The position numbers and the translations under genes were made by a program. Of a stretch of DNA of 64,000 nt, positions 1 through 7,527 are shown piece by piece (the first letter of the stretch is position 1; the number at the start of each line of letters is the position of its first letter). The notes beneath the pieces were generated by a model, which saw only the letters and a program-made list of their open reading frames with translations, made no database searches and had not been told where the DNA came from. The stretch is from JAEZBP01 sp963832725 (lineage in GTDB: Bacteria; Myxococcota_A; Polyangia; Polyangiales; Sandaracinaceae), in NCBI GenBank assembly GCA_963832725.1, contig CAWHVG010000003.1, forward strand, positions 2,108,001 through 2,172,000, read 5' to 3'.

Positions 1-1
1 G

Positions 2-187
2 GGCACCTGCTGGGCGATCGCCCGCTTCGGCGAGTGGAGCCGCGGCGGCAACGACCCGTGGAACGTGGCCGTCCTGATCGGCGCCGTGAGCGCGGGCGGC
101 GTGGTCTTCCTCATCGCGGCCAAGCTGCTCCGCACGCCCGAGCTCGAGGAGCTCTGGGCGGCGGTTCGCCGCCGCGTCCGCCGCTGA
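2..187 (+). CDS. C-terminal end of a membrane protein, possibly lipid II flippase MurJ (partial)
   Basis: The reading frame is open from the window edge to a TGA at 185-187 and gives about 61 residues. It has a charged loop, one clear membrane segment (about residues 20-42, rich in V, A, G, L and I) and a short cationic cytoplasmic tail (LLRTPELEELW then an Arg cluster). A last helix followed by a 'PELEEL...RRR' tail is what I would expect at the end of MurJ/MviN flippases, but the fragment is too short to be sure. It lies 53 bp upstream of engB on the same strand, so the two may be co-transcribed. Any polytopic membrane protein with a basic tail remains possible. Confidence 0.5.
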   Translation, partial: GTCWAIARFGEWSRGGNDPWNVAVLIGAVSAGGVVFLIAAKLLRTPELEELWAAVRRRVRR

Positions 188-240
188 CGACCGGCGAGCC
201 GGCTGGCCTCCGCCCTCGCCGCCCGCTACAGCAGCACGCG

Positions 241-855
241 ATGCAGGTCCTCGACGCACGATTTCTCGCCAGCGCGACCAACACGGAGTCGCTGCCTCCG
301 CCCGCGTTCGCGGAGATTGCCTTCGCCGGGCGCTCCAACGTCGGCAAGTCGAGCCTGATCAACCGGTTGGTCGGCCGCCGCAAGCTCGTCCGCACCAGCT
401 CCACCCCCGGCTGCACCCGCGGCCTCGCGCTCTTCCGGACGCGCCTGCGCATCGGCGACGGCGACGAGGCCTTCATCGACTTCGTGGACCTGCCGGGCTA
501 CGGCTACGCCAAGCGGAGCAAGGTCGAGCGGCGCTCGTGGGGCCCGATGATCGACGCCTTCCTCCGCGACCGGCCCGGGCTGAGGGCGGTGGTGGTCATC
601 GTGGACATCCGGCGCGGCCCGGAGGCAGACGACCTCGATCTGCTGACCTTCCTCGCAGACCTCGAGGTCACGCCCATCGTGGTGGCCACCAAGCTCGACA
701 AGCTGCCCGCGAACAAGCGCAAGCCGGCGTTGCACGCGCTCGCGCAGCGGCTCGGGTTCAAGCCGGTCGGGTTCTCGTCGGTGACCGGCGACGGTGCCGA
801 CGAGCTCTGGCGGCGCGTGCTGCGCGCGGCCTCGATCGCGGCCCCCGAACGCTGA
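241..855 (+). CDS. engB: Ribosome biogenesis GTPase EngB (YihA/YsxC)
   Basis: This is a 204-residue P-loop GTPase of the TrmE-Era-EngA-EngB family, which acts in 50S subunit assembly. The G1 loop GRSNVGKSS is at residues 30-38, a conserved Thr/Ser-rich switch I (RTSSTPGCT) at 51-59, G3 DLPGYG at 83-88 and G4 TKLDK at 150-154. A G5-like FSSVTGDG follows. The length fits the family. The frame stays open further upstream, but the ATG at 241 gives the canonical EngB start (short N-terminus ending in FAGRSN), whereas the upstream stretch is Arg/Pro-rich shadow coding. It converges with the SRPBCC gene, whose stop is 30 bp away. Confidence 0.95.
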   Translation: MQVLDARFLASATNTESLPPPAFAEIAFAGRSNVGKSSLINRLVGRRKLVRTSSTPGCTRGLALFRTRLRIGDGDEAFIDFVDLPGYGYAKRSKVERRSWGPMIDAFLRDRPGLRAVVVIVDIRRGPEADDLDLLTFLADLEVTPIVVATKLDKLPANKRKPALHALAQRLGFKPVGFSSVTGDGADELWRRVLRAASIAAPER

Positions 856-884
856 ACGCCCCAACGCTGAACGATCGCCGAAGA

Positions 885-1535
885 TCAGCCTTCGAGGTAG
901 CGGTTGTGCGCGGGGCCACGCAGGTACTCGCGGATCGTCGTCGGAACGCGGAGCATCCACTCGTGGATCTGGCCGCGGAGGATCCCGCCGAGCACGCCAC
1001 CGCCGACGTCGGCCATCACGCCGTAGCTGACCAGGGTCTTGTCCGAATCGTCCTGGAACGGCCCCACCGAGATGAACCCCCACGCCGCGCGCAGGTCGTT
1101 CGGCCGCTGGTCGTCGAGCTGGAACGCGATATCGCGGCGCGCCTGGTCGTAGGTCATCCGCAGGTGGTAGCTCGCGTGCACGAAGCCCGCCGCGTGGCTC
1201 ACCCGCACCACCCGCTGGCCCGAGGAGTGCGCGACCACCTCGGCATGGTCGGCGCCGGGGAGCATCCGCCGATAGCTGCGCGCGTCGCAGAGCGCCCGCC
1301 AGGTCACGTCGACCGGCTGGTTCACCACCTGCCAGCTGCTGCCACCGATGAGCCGGAGCGAACCGCGGCGGCGCGAGACCGGCCTCGCCACGAGCCGGCC
1401 GTGCTCGAGCCGGGAAAGCTCTTCGGCCGTGAACCCGCGCTCCTGCGCCGCCACCGGGAGGACGGCGAGCGCGAGCGTCAGCCCGAGCGCCACCGCGCCC
1501 GAGCCCGTCACGAAGGGCCGCCCACTCCTACTCAT
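885..1535 (-). CDS. Secreted SRPBCC/START-like lipid-binding-fold protein (paralogue 1)
   Basis: This 216-residue protein has a signal peptide (MSRSGRPF, then a hydrophobic core ending AVLPVAAQ) and an SRPBCC-type fold. Its landmarks are SSWQVVNQPVDVTWRALCD (ligand-pocket start), MLPGADHAEVV, and a C-terminal amphipathic region with YGVMADVGGG. The start at 1535 is chosen because it yields the signal peptide and leaves 13 bp to the upstream mepA stop. The longer frame would overlap mepA. A paralogue at 33114-33770 shares the order W-Q-x-V...P-x-V-W...PG-x-(E/D)...YGVM/WGVM-x-DVG-x-G. Members of this fold bind hydrophobic ligands, but the ligand here is unknown. It is probably co-transcribed with mepA and periplasmic or exported. 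Confidence 0.75.
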   Translation of the reverse strand: MSRSGRPFVTGSGAVALGLTLALAVLPVAAQERGFTAEELSRLEHGRLVARPVSRRRGSLRLIGGSSWQVVNQPVDVTWRALCDARSYRRMLPGADHAEVVAHSSGQRVVRVSHAAGFVHASYHLRMTYDQARRDIAFQLDDQRPNDLRAAWGFISVGPFQDDSDKTLVSYGVMADVGGGVLGGILRGQIHEWMLRVPTTIREYLRGPAHNRYLEG

Positions 1536-1548
1536 CACACTCTGTATG

Positions 1549-2400
1549 TCACGGCGAACGCCGTGCTGCACGGCGGCGATCGGCACGATCGCGTGCCGGC
1601 GGCGTTCCCGGGTACCACGAGTGGAAAGGTGCGCGGTCACGGCAGGTGGGGCGCTCGTGCGGGTTGCAATACACGCGCACGTGGAAGTGGTTCGCGTGCG
1701 GGTTACCGCGGCTGGGCTGCTGCATCACCGCTTCGGCACGCGCGATCACGGCGGCCGGTGCGTGACGGCGGCGCCCCTCCCGCAGCAGGCGCCGCTGGAT
1801 GGCGCGCGAGACGAAGATGTGCTGCACACGGGCGTCCCCGTCGGCGACCAGCTTCCCGACCAGCTCCCAGTTCCGGGCGTCATCGAAGCGCAGCATGCGA
1901 TTGGGACCGCGGCCGACACCGTCGCCGCCGAAGACCGCGAACGCGAAGGGGTCGTAGGGCCTCCCGCGGGCGTCGGTCATGTAGAACGAGATGTCCGCGT
2001 CGCGCCCGCTCTCGTGGGACGCGTGCCCCGGCAGCTCGCCCCCGCGCTCGGCGGACAGCTCCCCGACCGAGAGCCGCGCGCCGGGCAAGCGCTGGTGGAC
2101 CCGCTCGGCGGCGCGCTCGATGAGCTGCACGAGCTGCCAGGTCCCGTAGTGGTTGCCGGCCTCGCGGTACTCCCCGACGTAGCGGACGAGCGGCGATTCC
2201 TGTAGCAGCACGCCGTGCCGGAGCCGACCCTGCCAAGGCCACCCGGTCGAGCGGCTCCTCTGGTGTCGGCTGTTGACCGCGCGACTCTGCCGCCCGCCGT
2301 GCCCCTGACATGACGCCCCTCGCGGCGCCGGCGTCGCCGCGGCGACGGGCACGATGAGCGCGATGGAAACCCACGCGGCGCTGAAGGCGAACCGACGCAT
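1549..2400 (-). CDS. mepA: Penicillin-insensitive murein endopeptidase (peptidase M74)
   Basis: This 283-residue exported zinc metallopeptidase cleaves D-Ala-meso-Dap cross-links in peptidoglycan. An N-terminal signal peptide (residues 1 to about 21, ending VAAATPA) precedes the LAS-type metal site. GHASHESGRDADI (about residues 125-137) supplies the first His and Asp ligands, and NPHANHFHVRV (about 233-243) supplies the HxH ligand. These are hallmarks of the MepA family. Length is close to the E. coli enzyme. The downstream SRPBCC gene begins 13 bp past the stop, so the pair probably forms an operon. It is divergent from the phospholipase-D-like gene at 2621. Confidence 0.9.
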   Translation of the reverse strand: MRRFAFSAAWVSIALIVPVAAATPAPRGASCQGHGGRQSRAVNSRHQRSRSTGWPWQGRLRHGVLLQESPLVRYVGEYREAGNHYGTWQLVQLIERAAERVHQRLPGARLSVGELSAERGGELPGHASHESGRDADISFYMTDARGRPYDPFAFAVFGGDGVGRGPNRMLRFDDARNWELVGKLVADGDARVQHIFVSRAIQRRLLREGRRRHAPAAVIARAEAVMQQPSRGNPHANHFHVRVYCNPHERPTCRDRAPFHSWYPGTPPARDRADRRRAARRSP

Positions 2401-2620
2401 CCCGGAGGACCAGAACGGAACGCGCGCGAGAAGGCAAGAAATCGGCGGTCCGACGCGCCGAGGGAGCCGTTCAGGCTCGCGTCACGCGGCCCCGGCGGCG
2501 GTCACGTCTCGCCCGGCACACCCCGCGTAGGTTCCGTCGTGCCCCATGCGGCTGCACCGGCGGCCCATCCGGTCGAGGGGCGCTCTTGACACCGAGCGAA
2601 CCGAGCGCTTGCTTGTCCTG
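2401..2620. other. Divergent intergenic region between mepA and the PLD lipoprotein
   Basis: These 220 bp hold the 5' regions of two divergent genes. A TTGACA at 2586-2591 resembles a -35 box on the plus strand, but the sequence 17 bp further on is a poor -10 and lies very close to the ATG at 2621. No hairpin or operator was convincing. Confidence 0.3.
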
Positions 2621-3739
2621 ATGCTTTCTTCTTCACGTGCGGTCGCGTTCTTGGTCGTCGTTTCGTGGATGACGCTGCCCGGGTGCGGCGAGCCCGTCGG
2701 GTCCGGCGGTGGCTCGGACGCAGCGCTCGCGCCGGATGGCGGCGTCGCGATCACGCAGGACGCGGGCAGCGCCCGCGATGCCGGCAGCGACGCGTCGACC
2801 ACGAGCTCCCCACCCGATGCAGGACCGCCCGACGCGTCGAGCGGGGTCACCTCGTCGGGCGTCCGGGTCATCGTCGAGCCGAGCGACGACGCGAGCGCCC
2901 TGGTCGCGGCCATCTCCGGCGCGACCAGCTCGGTGCACATGACGATGTATTATCTGAGCTCGCACGACGTGATCAACGCATTGATCGCGCAACACGCGGC
3001 GGGCCACGAAGTCCGTGTCGTCCTCAACCAGCATTTCCCGGTCACGAGCATGTCGAATCGGAGCGTGTACGACATGCTGCGATCGGCCGGCGTCTCGGTC
3101 CACTGGGCTCCGAGCACGTTCCAATTCACGCACGAGAAATGCGTCATCATCGACCGGCGCCAGGCCTGGATCATGACCATGAACGCGACGGTGACGTCGC
3201 CCACGGCGAACCGCGAGTACCTGGCGATCACCGAGGATCCGGCCTCGGTATCGGAAGCGGAGGCGATCTTCGCAGCCGACTATGCCGGTCGGGCCATCAC
3301 GCCCAGCGGCCCGCTCGTCGTCTCGCCCGTCAACGCGCAATCGGTGCTCGATGGTCTCATCTACAGCGCCACGAGCACGCTGGACGTCGAAGCCGAAGAG
3401 CTGGGCGATCGGAACACGACCACAGCGCTGGTCGCGCGCGCCCGGGTCGGCGTTCGAGTGCGCGTCGTACTTCCCGACAACTCGCTCGGGAGCAGCGCCC
3501 AAGCGGCGGTGAACGCGCTGACTGGGGCGGGAATTCAGGTCGTGCAGACTCACAGTCCCTATATCCACGCCAAAGCGATGGTGGTCGATGGAACCCAGGC
3601 CTTCGTCGGTTCCGAGAATCTCTCCTACACCTCGCTGACGCAGAACCGCGAGCTCGGGATCGTGTTCAGCGACGCGGCTGCCGTGAGCGCCGTCTCCTCC
3701 ACCATCGCAACCGACTTCGCCGCCGGCGTCGCGCTCTGA
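2621..3739 (+). CDS. Phospholipase D-like lipoprotein (two HKD motifs)
   Basis: This 372-residue lipoprotein has a lipobox LPGC (Cys about residue 22) after a hydrophobic signal, then an Asp/Ala/Gly-rich linker (about 25-75). The phospholipase D/transphosphatidylase fold follows. Both HxK(x4)D catalytic motifs are complete: THEKCVIID near residue 171 and IHAKAMVVDG near residue 316. Each is followed by the usual N-containing element (MTMNAT and VGSENLS). The family includes cardiolipin synthases, phospholipases and the Nuc endonuclease; a soluble lipid-anchored form suggests extracytoplasmic phosphodiester hydrolysis, but the substrate cannot be assigned. The ATG at 2621 is chosen over an upstream in-frame ATG because it starts the lipoprotein signal. 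Confidence 0.88.
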   Translation: MLSSSRAVAFLVVVSWMTLPGCGEPVGSGGGSDAALAPDGGVAITQDAGSARDAGSDASTTSSPPDAGPPDASSGVTSSGVRVIVEPSDDASALVAAISGATSSVHMTMYYLSSHDVINALIAQHAAGHEVRVVLNQHFPVTSMSNRSVYDMLRSAGVSVHWAPSTFQFTHEKCVIIDRRQAWIMTMNATVTSPTANREYLAITEDPASVSEAEAIFAADYAGRAITPSGPLVVSPVNAQSVLDGLIYSATSTLDVEAEELGDRNTTTALVARARVGVRVRVVLPDNSLGSSAQAAVNALTGAGIQVVQTHSPYIHAKAMVVDGTQAFVGSENLSYTSLTQNRELGIVFSDAAAVSAVSSTIATDFAAGVAL

Positions 3740-3849
3740 TCCCCGGCAGCGGCGACGGTCGGTAGCTTCGGGGGCGCGATGATGTTCTTCGGGACGACGA
3801 TCGGTTTCGCGTCGGTCGCCGCCGACCAGCACACCGCGCTCTTGCAGCG

Positions 3850-4610
3850 ATGCGCGTCGTCGTGGTGCCGGCCACGCCGCAAATCGGCGCGCCGACCCTC
3901 GACGCCGCCGCCCCGACCGAAGCGATCGCGAGCGTGGCCCTTCTGGACGACACCTGCGGTGTGCTGGTTCGCAGCACCGGCGGCGAGGTCACCTTCGTGA
4001 ACGACCGAACGACCTTCTCGGTGACGAGCGGGGCCGCGTGGTTGAGCGGGACGGGCAGCGTCGGGCTCGCCTCGGGCCCCGAGGGACAGGGCGTTCGAGC
4101 TCTCTACCCGCGTGACCACACGTTCCCCTACGCCGACGACGCGGTCTCACGTCGTTCCGGCCGCGGCCGACTGCTCGCGCTCGCCTCCCACTCCTACCTG
4201 GCCGCGTTCTCGCTGCAGGACGACACCGGTCACACGTCGCTCGCGCTGCGGCAGCTCGCCGAGGCCAGCGAGCTCGGCAGCCGCGACGTGCTCCCAGCCG
4301 CGACGTGCTCCGCAGCCGCGACGAGCTCGCCGCGGAGGACCCGTTGGTCGACGCGACGTCGCTGGGCGCCATGATCCTGATCACGGCCCGCACGAGCGAC
4401 GGCGTGCGCCTGGGACCCGCGTCGGCACCCGGCTCATTCCGTTCGGAGGGCTTCAACCTCCCCCTCCCCTCGTCCATGCCTCCGAGCGAGCTATCCGATC
4501 TTCTCGTCGGCGCCGCGCCCGACGACGCGAGCTCATCGTCGCTCTCGGTCGTCGCGCTCGGCGCGCGAGCGCAAGTAGCTCGCGTCCGCGTCTGCACGCC
4601 GGCGCGCTGA
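3850..4610 (+). pseudogene. Unknown protein gene broken by a 17-bp tandem duplication
   Basis: The first part reads MRVVVVPATPQIGAP..., with regular coding texture to ...LAEASELGSRDVL near 4293. The frame then runs into an Arg/Ser-rich shadow. The second part, in another frame, resumes RSRDELAAEDPLVDATSLG... and ends at the TGA before 4611. A 17-bp unit ending GCGACGTGCTCC is present twice, back to back, at 4278-4294 and 4295-4311. Deleting one copy joins the halves as GSRDVLRSRDELAAEDP and gives a 247-residue protein. I do not recognise the family; there is no signal peptide and no obvious motif. The start at 3850 is uncertain (weak ribosome binding site). The break is unlike the single-base insertions elsewhere in the window. 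Confidence 0.5.
4278..4311 (+). repeat. 17-bp perfect tandem duplication
   Basis: Two adjacent identical 17-bp copies lie at 4278-4294 and 4295-4311, followed by a partial third (CAGCCGCGACG at 4312-4322). Seventeen is not a multiple of three, so the duplication shifts the frame of the gene that contains it. This is a replication-slippage signature. Confidence 0.8.
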
Positions 4611-4659
4611 GCGCCAAGCGCGAGCCGGCGATGATCTCGCCAACCGAGCGCGATGCGGC

Positions 4660-4985
4660 ACGCGCGGCGGCCACCCCCACCCACGCGGACCCGAACGACG
4701 AGCGACCCGCGCCAGCCACCGCCACTCTCGCATTCGCGAGCGAGCAGCGACCCGCGCCAGCCACCGCCACTCTCGCATTCGCGAGCGACGAGCAGCCCGC
4801 GCCAGCCCGCAGACCCGAACGACGAGCGGCCCGCGCCAGCCCCGACCACTCTCTCGCGCGCGAGCGAGCAGTGGCTCGCGGCAGCCACCGCCAATCTCGC
4901 GGATGCGAGTGAGCAGCGGTCCGCGGCGGCCCCGGCCACCCTCGTGGACGCGAGCGACGAGCGGCCCGTGGCAGCAGTCGTGGCG
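4660..4985 (+). repeat. Degenerate 45-bp minisatellite
   Basis: About seven imperfect copies of a 45-bp unit built around GCGAGCGAGCAGCGACCCGC and GCCAGCCACCGCCACTCTCG. Units near 4690, 4735 and 4868 are the most alike; one unit near 4781 is truncated to about 33 bp, and later copies diverge. Complete units would encode a 15-residue peptide repeat (ASEQRPAPATATLAF), but the truncated unit and the lack of a start argue that the array is non-coding. It sits downstream of the broken gene and upstream of hairpin element copy A. Confidence 0.7.
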
Positions 4986-5046
4986 TGCGCGCGCCGTGTG
5001 CGCGTACGCCGGGACCCGAACCAGCATGAACCCCGTGACCGACCAT

Positions 5047-5190
5047 CCCACCGGGGAGGCGGGTCGCGGGGGATTGCCGGCGACGCCTCGGGGTGCCTCG
5101 CGAAGCGTCGCGCGCCGAACGGTGTGCCGTTTCATCGTTTGGCGCGCGGCGCTCGGGCGAGGTCCTGCGAAGGAGCCGGCGAGCCACCGC
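5047..5190. repeat. Dispersed two-hairpin element, copy A
   Basis: This roughly 144-bp sequence is closely related to 57968-58118. Hairpin 1 (5056-5089) pairs GAGGC with GCCTC and GTCGC with GCGAC around a GGGGGATTGCCG loop. Hairpin 2 (5110-5147) has a 12-bp stem, GCGCGCCGAACG with CGTTTGGCGCGC (one G-T), around a loop containing TGCCGTT. A conserved tail CCTGCGAAGGAGCCGG ends the element. It lies 64 bp beyond the stop of the minus-strand MATE gene. I recognise no named repeat family. Confidence 0.7.
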
Positions 5191-5253
5191 CGCCGGGCGG
5201 TCATGATCGACGCCGAGGCGCCCACGACCAGCAAGACGACCAGCACGCCGCAA

Positions 5254-6621
5254 TCAGGCGATGACGGGAACTCGCTCGGCGCGCACCCGTGCCCGTGAAC
5301 GCCGCGCCGACGCCAACCATCCCGCCCGCTCCAGCCTCCACCACAGGATGCCCGCCGCGACCGTGATCTCCAGGCTCAGCCCGATCCACCCGCCGAGGGC
5401 CCCGAGCCCAAGCCCACGCCCGAGCAGCCACGCCAGCGGCGGCGTCGACAGCCACGCACACGCGATGCCCACCACCGCCGGGAAGCGCACGTCGCCCGTC
5501 CCGCGCAGCACCCCGCGCGCCACCACCGCCGCGCCGTCCGCGACCTGGAAGACGCAGGCCATCCACAAGAGCGCTTCGGTCACGCCGCGCAGCGCAGGAT
5601 CGTCGGTGAACGCGGAAGCGATCTGCCGCGCACCCACCAACAGCACCAGCGTGCAGAGCCCCGTGTACGCCGCCGCCGCCGCGACCGCGACCCGCGCCAC
5701 CCGCCGGACCAGCCGCACCTCGCCCGCGCCCACGGCCTGCCCCGCCAGCACCGACGCCGACTCGCCGAGCGCCATCGCCGGCAAGAACGAGAAGTGCGCG
5801 ACCTGGAGCGCGATCTGATGCGCCGCGAGCTGCCGGTCACCGAACGACGAGATGATCGCCGTCAGCAGCGCGAACGAGCCGACCTCCAGCCAGAACTGAA
5901 GCCCGGTGGGCACCCCGACCGCCAAGAGAGCGCGCAGATCGGTCAGGCTCACCCTCCGCGGCCGCCAGCCGTCACGCGACTGCACCACGATCAGCACGCC
6001 GACCTCCAGCACGTGCCCCGCGAGGGTGGCGAACGCCGCGCCTGCGACTCCCCAGCCGAGATGCACGATGAAGAGGTAGTCGAGCGCGATGTTGGCGACG
6101 TTGGCCAATACCGACGCGTGCATCGCCGAGCGCGTGTCGCCGAGCGCGTAGCGGTACTCCCGCAGCGCCACGTAGGCCATCACCATCGGCGCGCCGAGCA
6201 TGCGAATCGACACGTACGCCTCGGCGCTCGCACCGGCCGTCTCGCTGGCCGCGATCAGTCGCAGGTATCCCGCCAGCCCACGGCCGGCCAGCAACATCAC
6301 CATGCCCATCACCGCCGCCAGCGCGAGCCCCGCCCACAGCCAGGTGTGGGCGCGCGAGGACCGGCCCGCGCCCATCGACTGGCTGACCAGCACCTTCACG
6401 CCGCGCAAGACGCCGAAGCCGAAGCAGAGCAGGACGAACGACGCCGTCCCGCCGAGCCCCACGCCGGCCAGCGCCGATGCCCCGAGCCGGCCGACGAAGA
6501 GCGTGTCCACCAACGTCATGACGCTGTACGAAAGCGTCGAGACGGCGATCGGCCACGCCAGCCGCACCAGCTCGGGGAAGGGTCTGTATCTCCATGCGAG
6601 CTTCCGCTCGAAGGTCTCCAT
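5254..6621 (-). CDS. MATE family multidrug/toxin exporter
   Basis: This 455-residue protein has about twelve hydrophobic segments in two pseudo-repeated halves. It starts METFERKLAWRYRPFPELV and then has a first helix motif LAWPIAVSTLSYSVMTLVD followed by TLFVGRLGASALAGVGLG, typical of MATE transporters. The second half opens VGVPTGLQFWLEVGSFALL and contains DRQLAAHQIALQV, the usual C-lobe landmark. These proteins export cationic drugs or metabolites with Na+ or H+; the substrate is not predictable. The start at 6621 lies just past a rho-independent terminator of the preceding minus-strand gene. The repeat element of copy A begins 64 bp after its stop. Confidence 0.9.
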   Translation of the reverse strand: METFERKLAWRYRPFPELVRLAWPIAVSTLSYSVMTLVDTLFVGRLGASALAGVGLGGTASFVLLCFGFGVLRGVKVLVSQSMGAGRSSRAHTWLWAGLALAAVMGMVMLLAGRGLAGYLRLIAASETAGASAEAYVSIRMLGAPMVMAYVALREYRYALGDTRSAMHASVLANVANIALDYLFIVHLGWGVAGAAFATLAGHVLEVGVLIVVQSRDGWRPRRVSLTDLRALLAVGVPTGLQFWLEVGSFALLTAIISSFGDRQLAAHQIALQVAHFSFLPAMALGESASVLAGQAVGAGEVRLVRRVARVAVAAAAAYTGLCTLVLLVGARQIASAFTDDPALRGVTEALLWMACVFQVADGAAVVARGVLRGTGDVRFPAVVGIACAWLSTPPLAWLLGRGLGLGALGGWIGLSLEITVAAGILWWRLERAGWLASARRSRARVRAERVPVIA

Positions 6622-6649
6622 CGTTCTCTCCCGCGCCCGCCGGGGCGCA

Positions 6650-6690
6650 AATGCGAAAAAAGCCGCGAGCTCGATGCCCGCGGCCTTCTT
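6650..6690 (-). terminator. Rho-independent terminator (minus strand)
   Basis: Read on the minus strand, a GC-rich stem (GCCGCG pairing with CGCGGC, positions about 6662-6685) is followed directly by TTTTTT at 6656-6661. It would stop transcription coming from the YkgJ-type gene before it reaches the MATE transporter. It is one of the few hairpin-plus-T-tract terminators visible in the window. Confidence 0.7.
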
Positions 6691-6893
6691 CGGATCCTCC
6701 GGAGGGGAAACGCGTCAGCGTCTCGACCCGCTCCGAGGCCAGGCGACCGCGAGCGACCATGCGACGAGGTCGCGCCCCTTGAGGGCGGACTCGATGCACG
6801 GCTGCGTGAAGCGGCGATTTCCCATAGTGGCCTCGGAACCGACGGACTCGTCGGCGCTGGAGATGTACGAGCTGACCGACGAGCGAACGACGG

Positions 6894-7235
6894 TCAAGCG
6901 AGAACGTCTCTCATGCGTCGCGCGGCGGATTCGATCCCGTAGTCGCGGCGGAACTCCAGGCATTGGCGCGAGCCGCGTCCGAACTCGCGGCAGGTGGTCC
7001 CGCGGACGTCGTAGATCGTGCACGCGTTCCGGTTCTCCGCGGTACCGAGGTGGACGCAGGAGCCGTCCTCGCGGGTGGCGAAGGCCTTCTCGCCGAAGTG
7101 ACCGGGCTGGAGCTGCCGCACCAGGTCCTCGCGCCCGATCCGACGCCAGCGGATCAGATCCTGCTGCGGCACCAGGATGCGGCCGTCGTCACCGGTGCGA
7201 CAGCACGCCCCGCACGTCAGGCAGTCGAGCTCCAT
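6894..7235 (-). CDS. YkgJ-family cysteine-cluster protein
   Basis: This 113-residue cytosolic protein begins MELDCLTCGACCRTG, so the CxxCxxCC cluster lies at residues 5-12. Further cysteines (SCVHLG near 60, ACTIYDVRGTTCREF at about 69-83, and QCLEF) complete the conserved eight-Cys pattern of the YkgJ/UPF0153 family, thought to bind zinc or an Fe-S centre. ACTIYDVRP-like and CREF are family signatures. The ATG at 7235 is supported by an AAGGGAAGGG ribosome-binding region and by the Cys cluster sitting at the very N-terminus. The biochemical role is unknown. Its transcript probably ends at the terminator near 6650-6690. Confidence 0.85.
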   Translation of the reverse strand: MELDCLTCGACCRTGDDGRILVPQQDLIRWRRIGREDLVRQLQPGHFGEKAFATREDGSCVHLGTAENRNACTIYDVRGTTCREFGRGSRQCLEFRRDYGIESAARRMRDVLA

Positions 7236-7527
7236 GTCCCTTCCCTTTCTTCGCGGGCTGCTCGAACAACCGCCGCCCGCCGGGCGTTTCCGGCCGACGC
7301 TCAGTCTCGGTCGCATTCGGCCGTGGTGGCTTGCACCAGCGCGGCGCCTGTTCTAGTCCCCGGTACCCGTATCTCGCACGGATTCCTCGTCGGCGTCGGA
7401 CGCGAATGGGCGTCACTCCTTTCGAAGACACACCGCCGATGTTCGCTCCTCGACGCGCGCTCGTGGGGCTCGGGCGGACGGGTGGGAGCTCGAGGCCGGG
7501 TTTCTCGCGCATCTGAGGGGATCTTCC
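7236..7527. other. Divergent intergenic region
   Basis: This 292-bp stretch lies between the start of the YkgJ-type gene (minus) and the TPR gene (plus) and should hold both promoters. I see a purine-rich ribosome binding site (GAGGGGATCTTCC) just before 7528. There is no convincing -35/-10 pair, hairpin or repeat. Confidence 0.4.

Noticed and set aside
2586..2591. TTGACA as a promoter for the PLD lipoprotein
   Set aside because: No acceptable -10 hexamer at 16-18 bp and the spacing to the ATG is too short to be convincing.
3779..3849. Upstream start extending the 17-bp-duplication gene
   Set aside because: The short MMFFGTTIGF segment is in a different frame and has no clear ribosome binding site; no simple repair joins it.
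6928..6945. Part of a tRNA T-arm (GGATTCGATCCC)
   Set aside because: No cloverleaf can be built around it and it lies within the YkgJ-type coding sequence.
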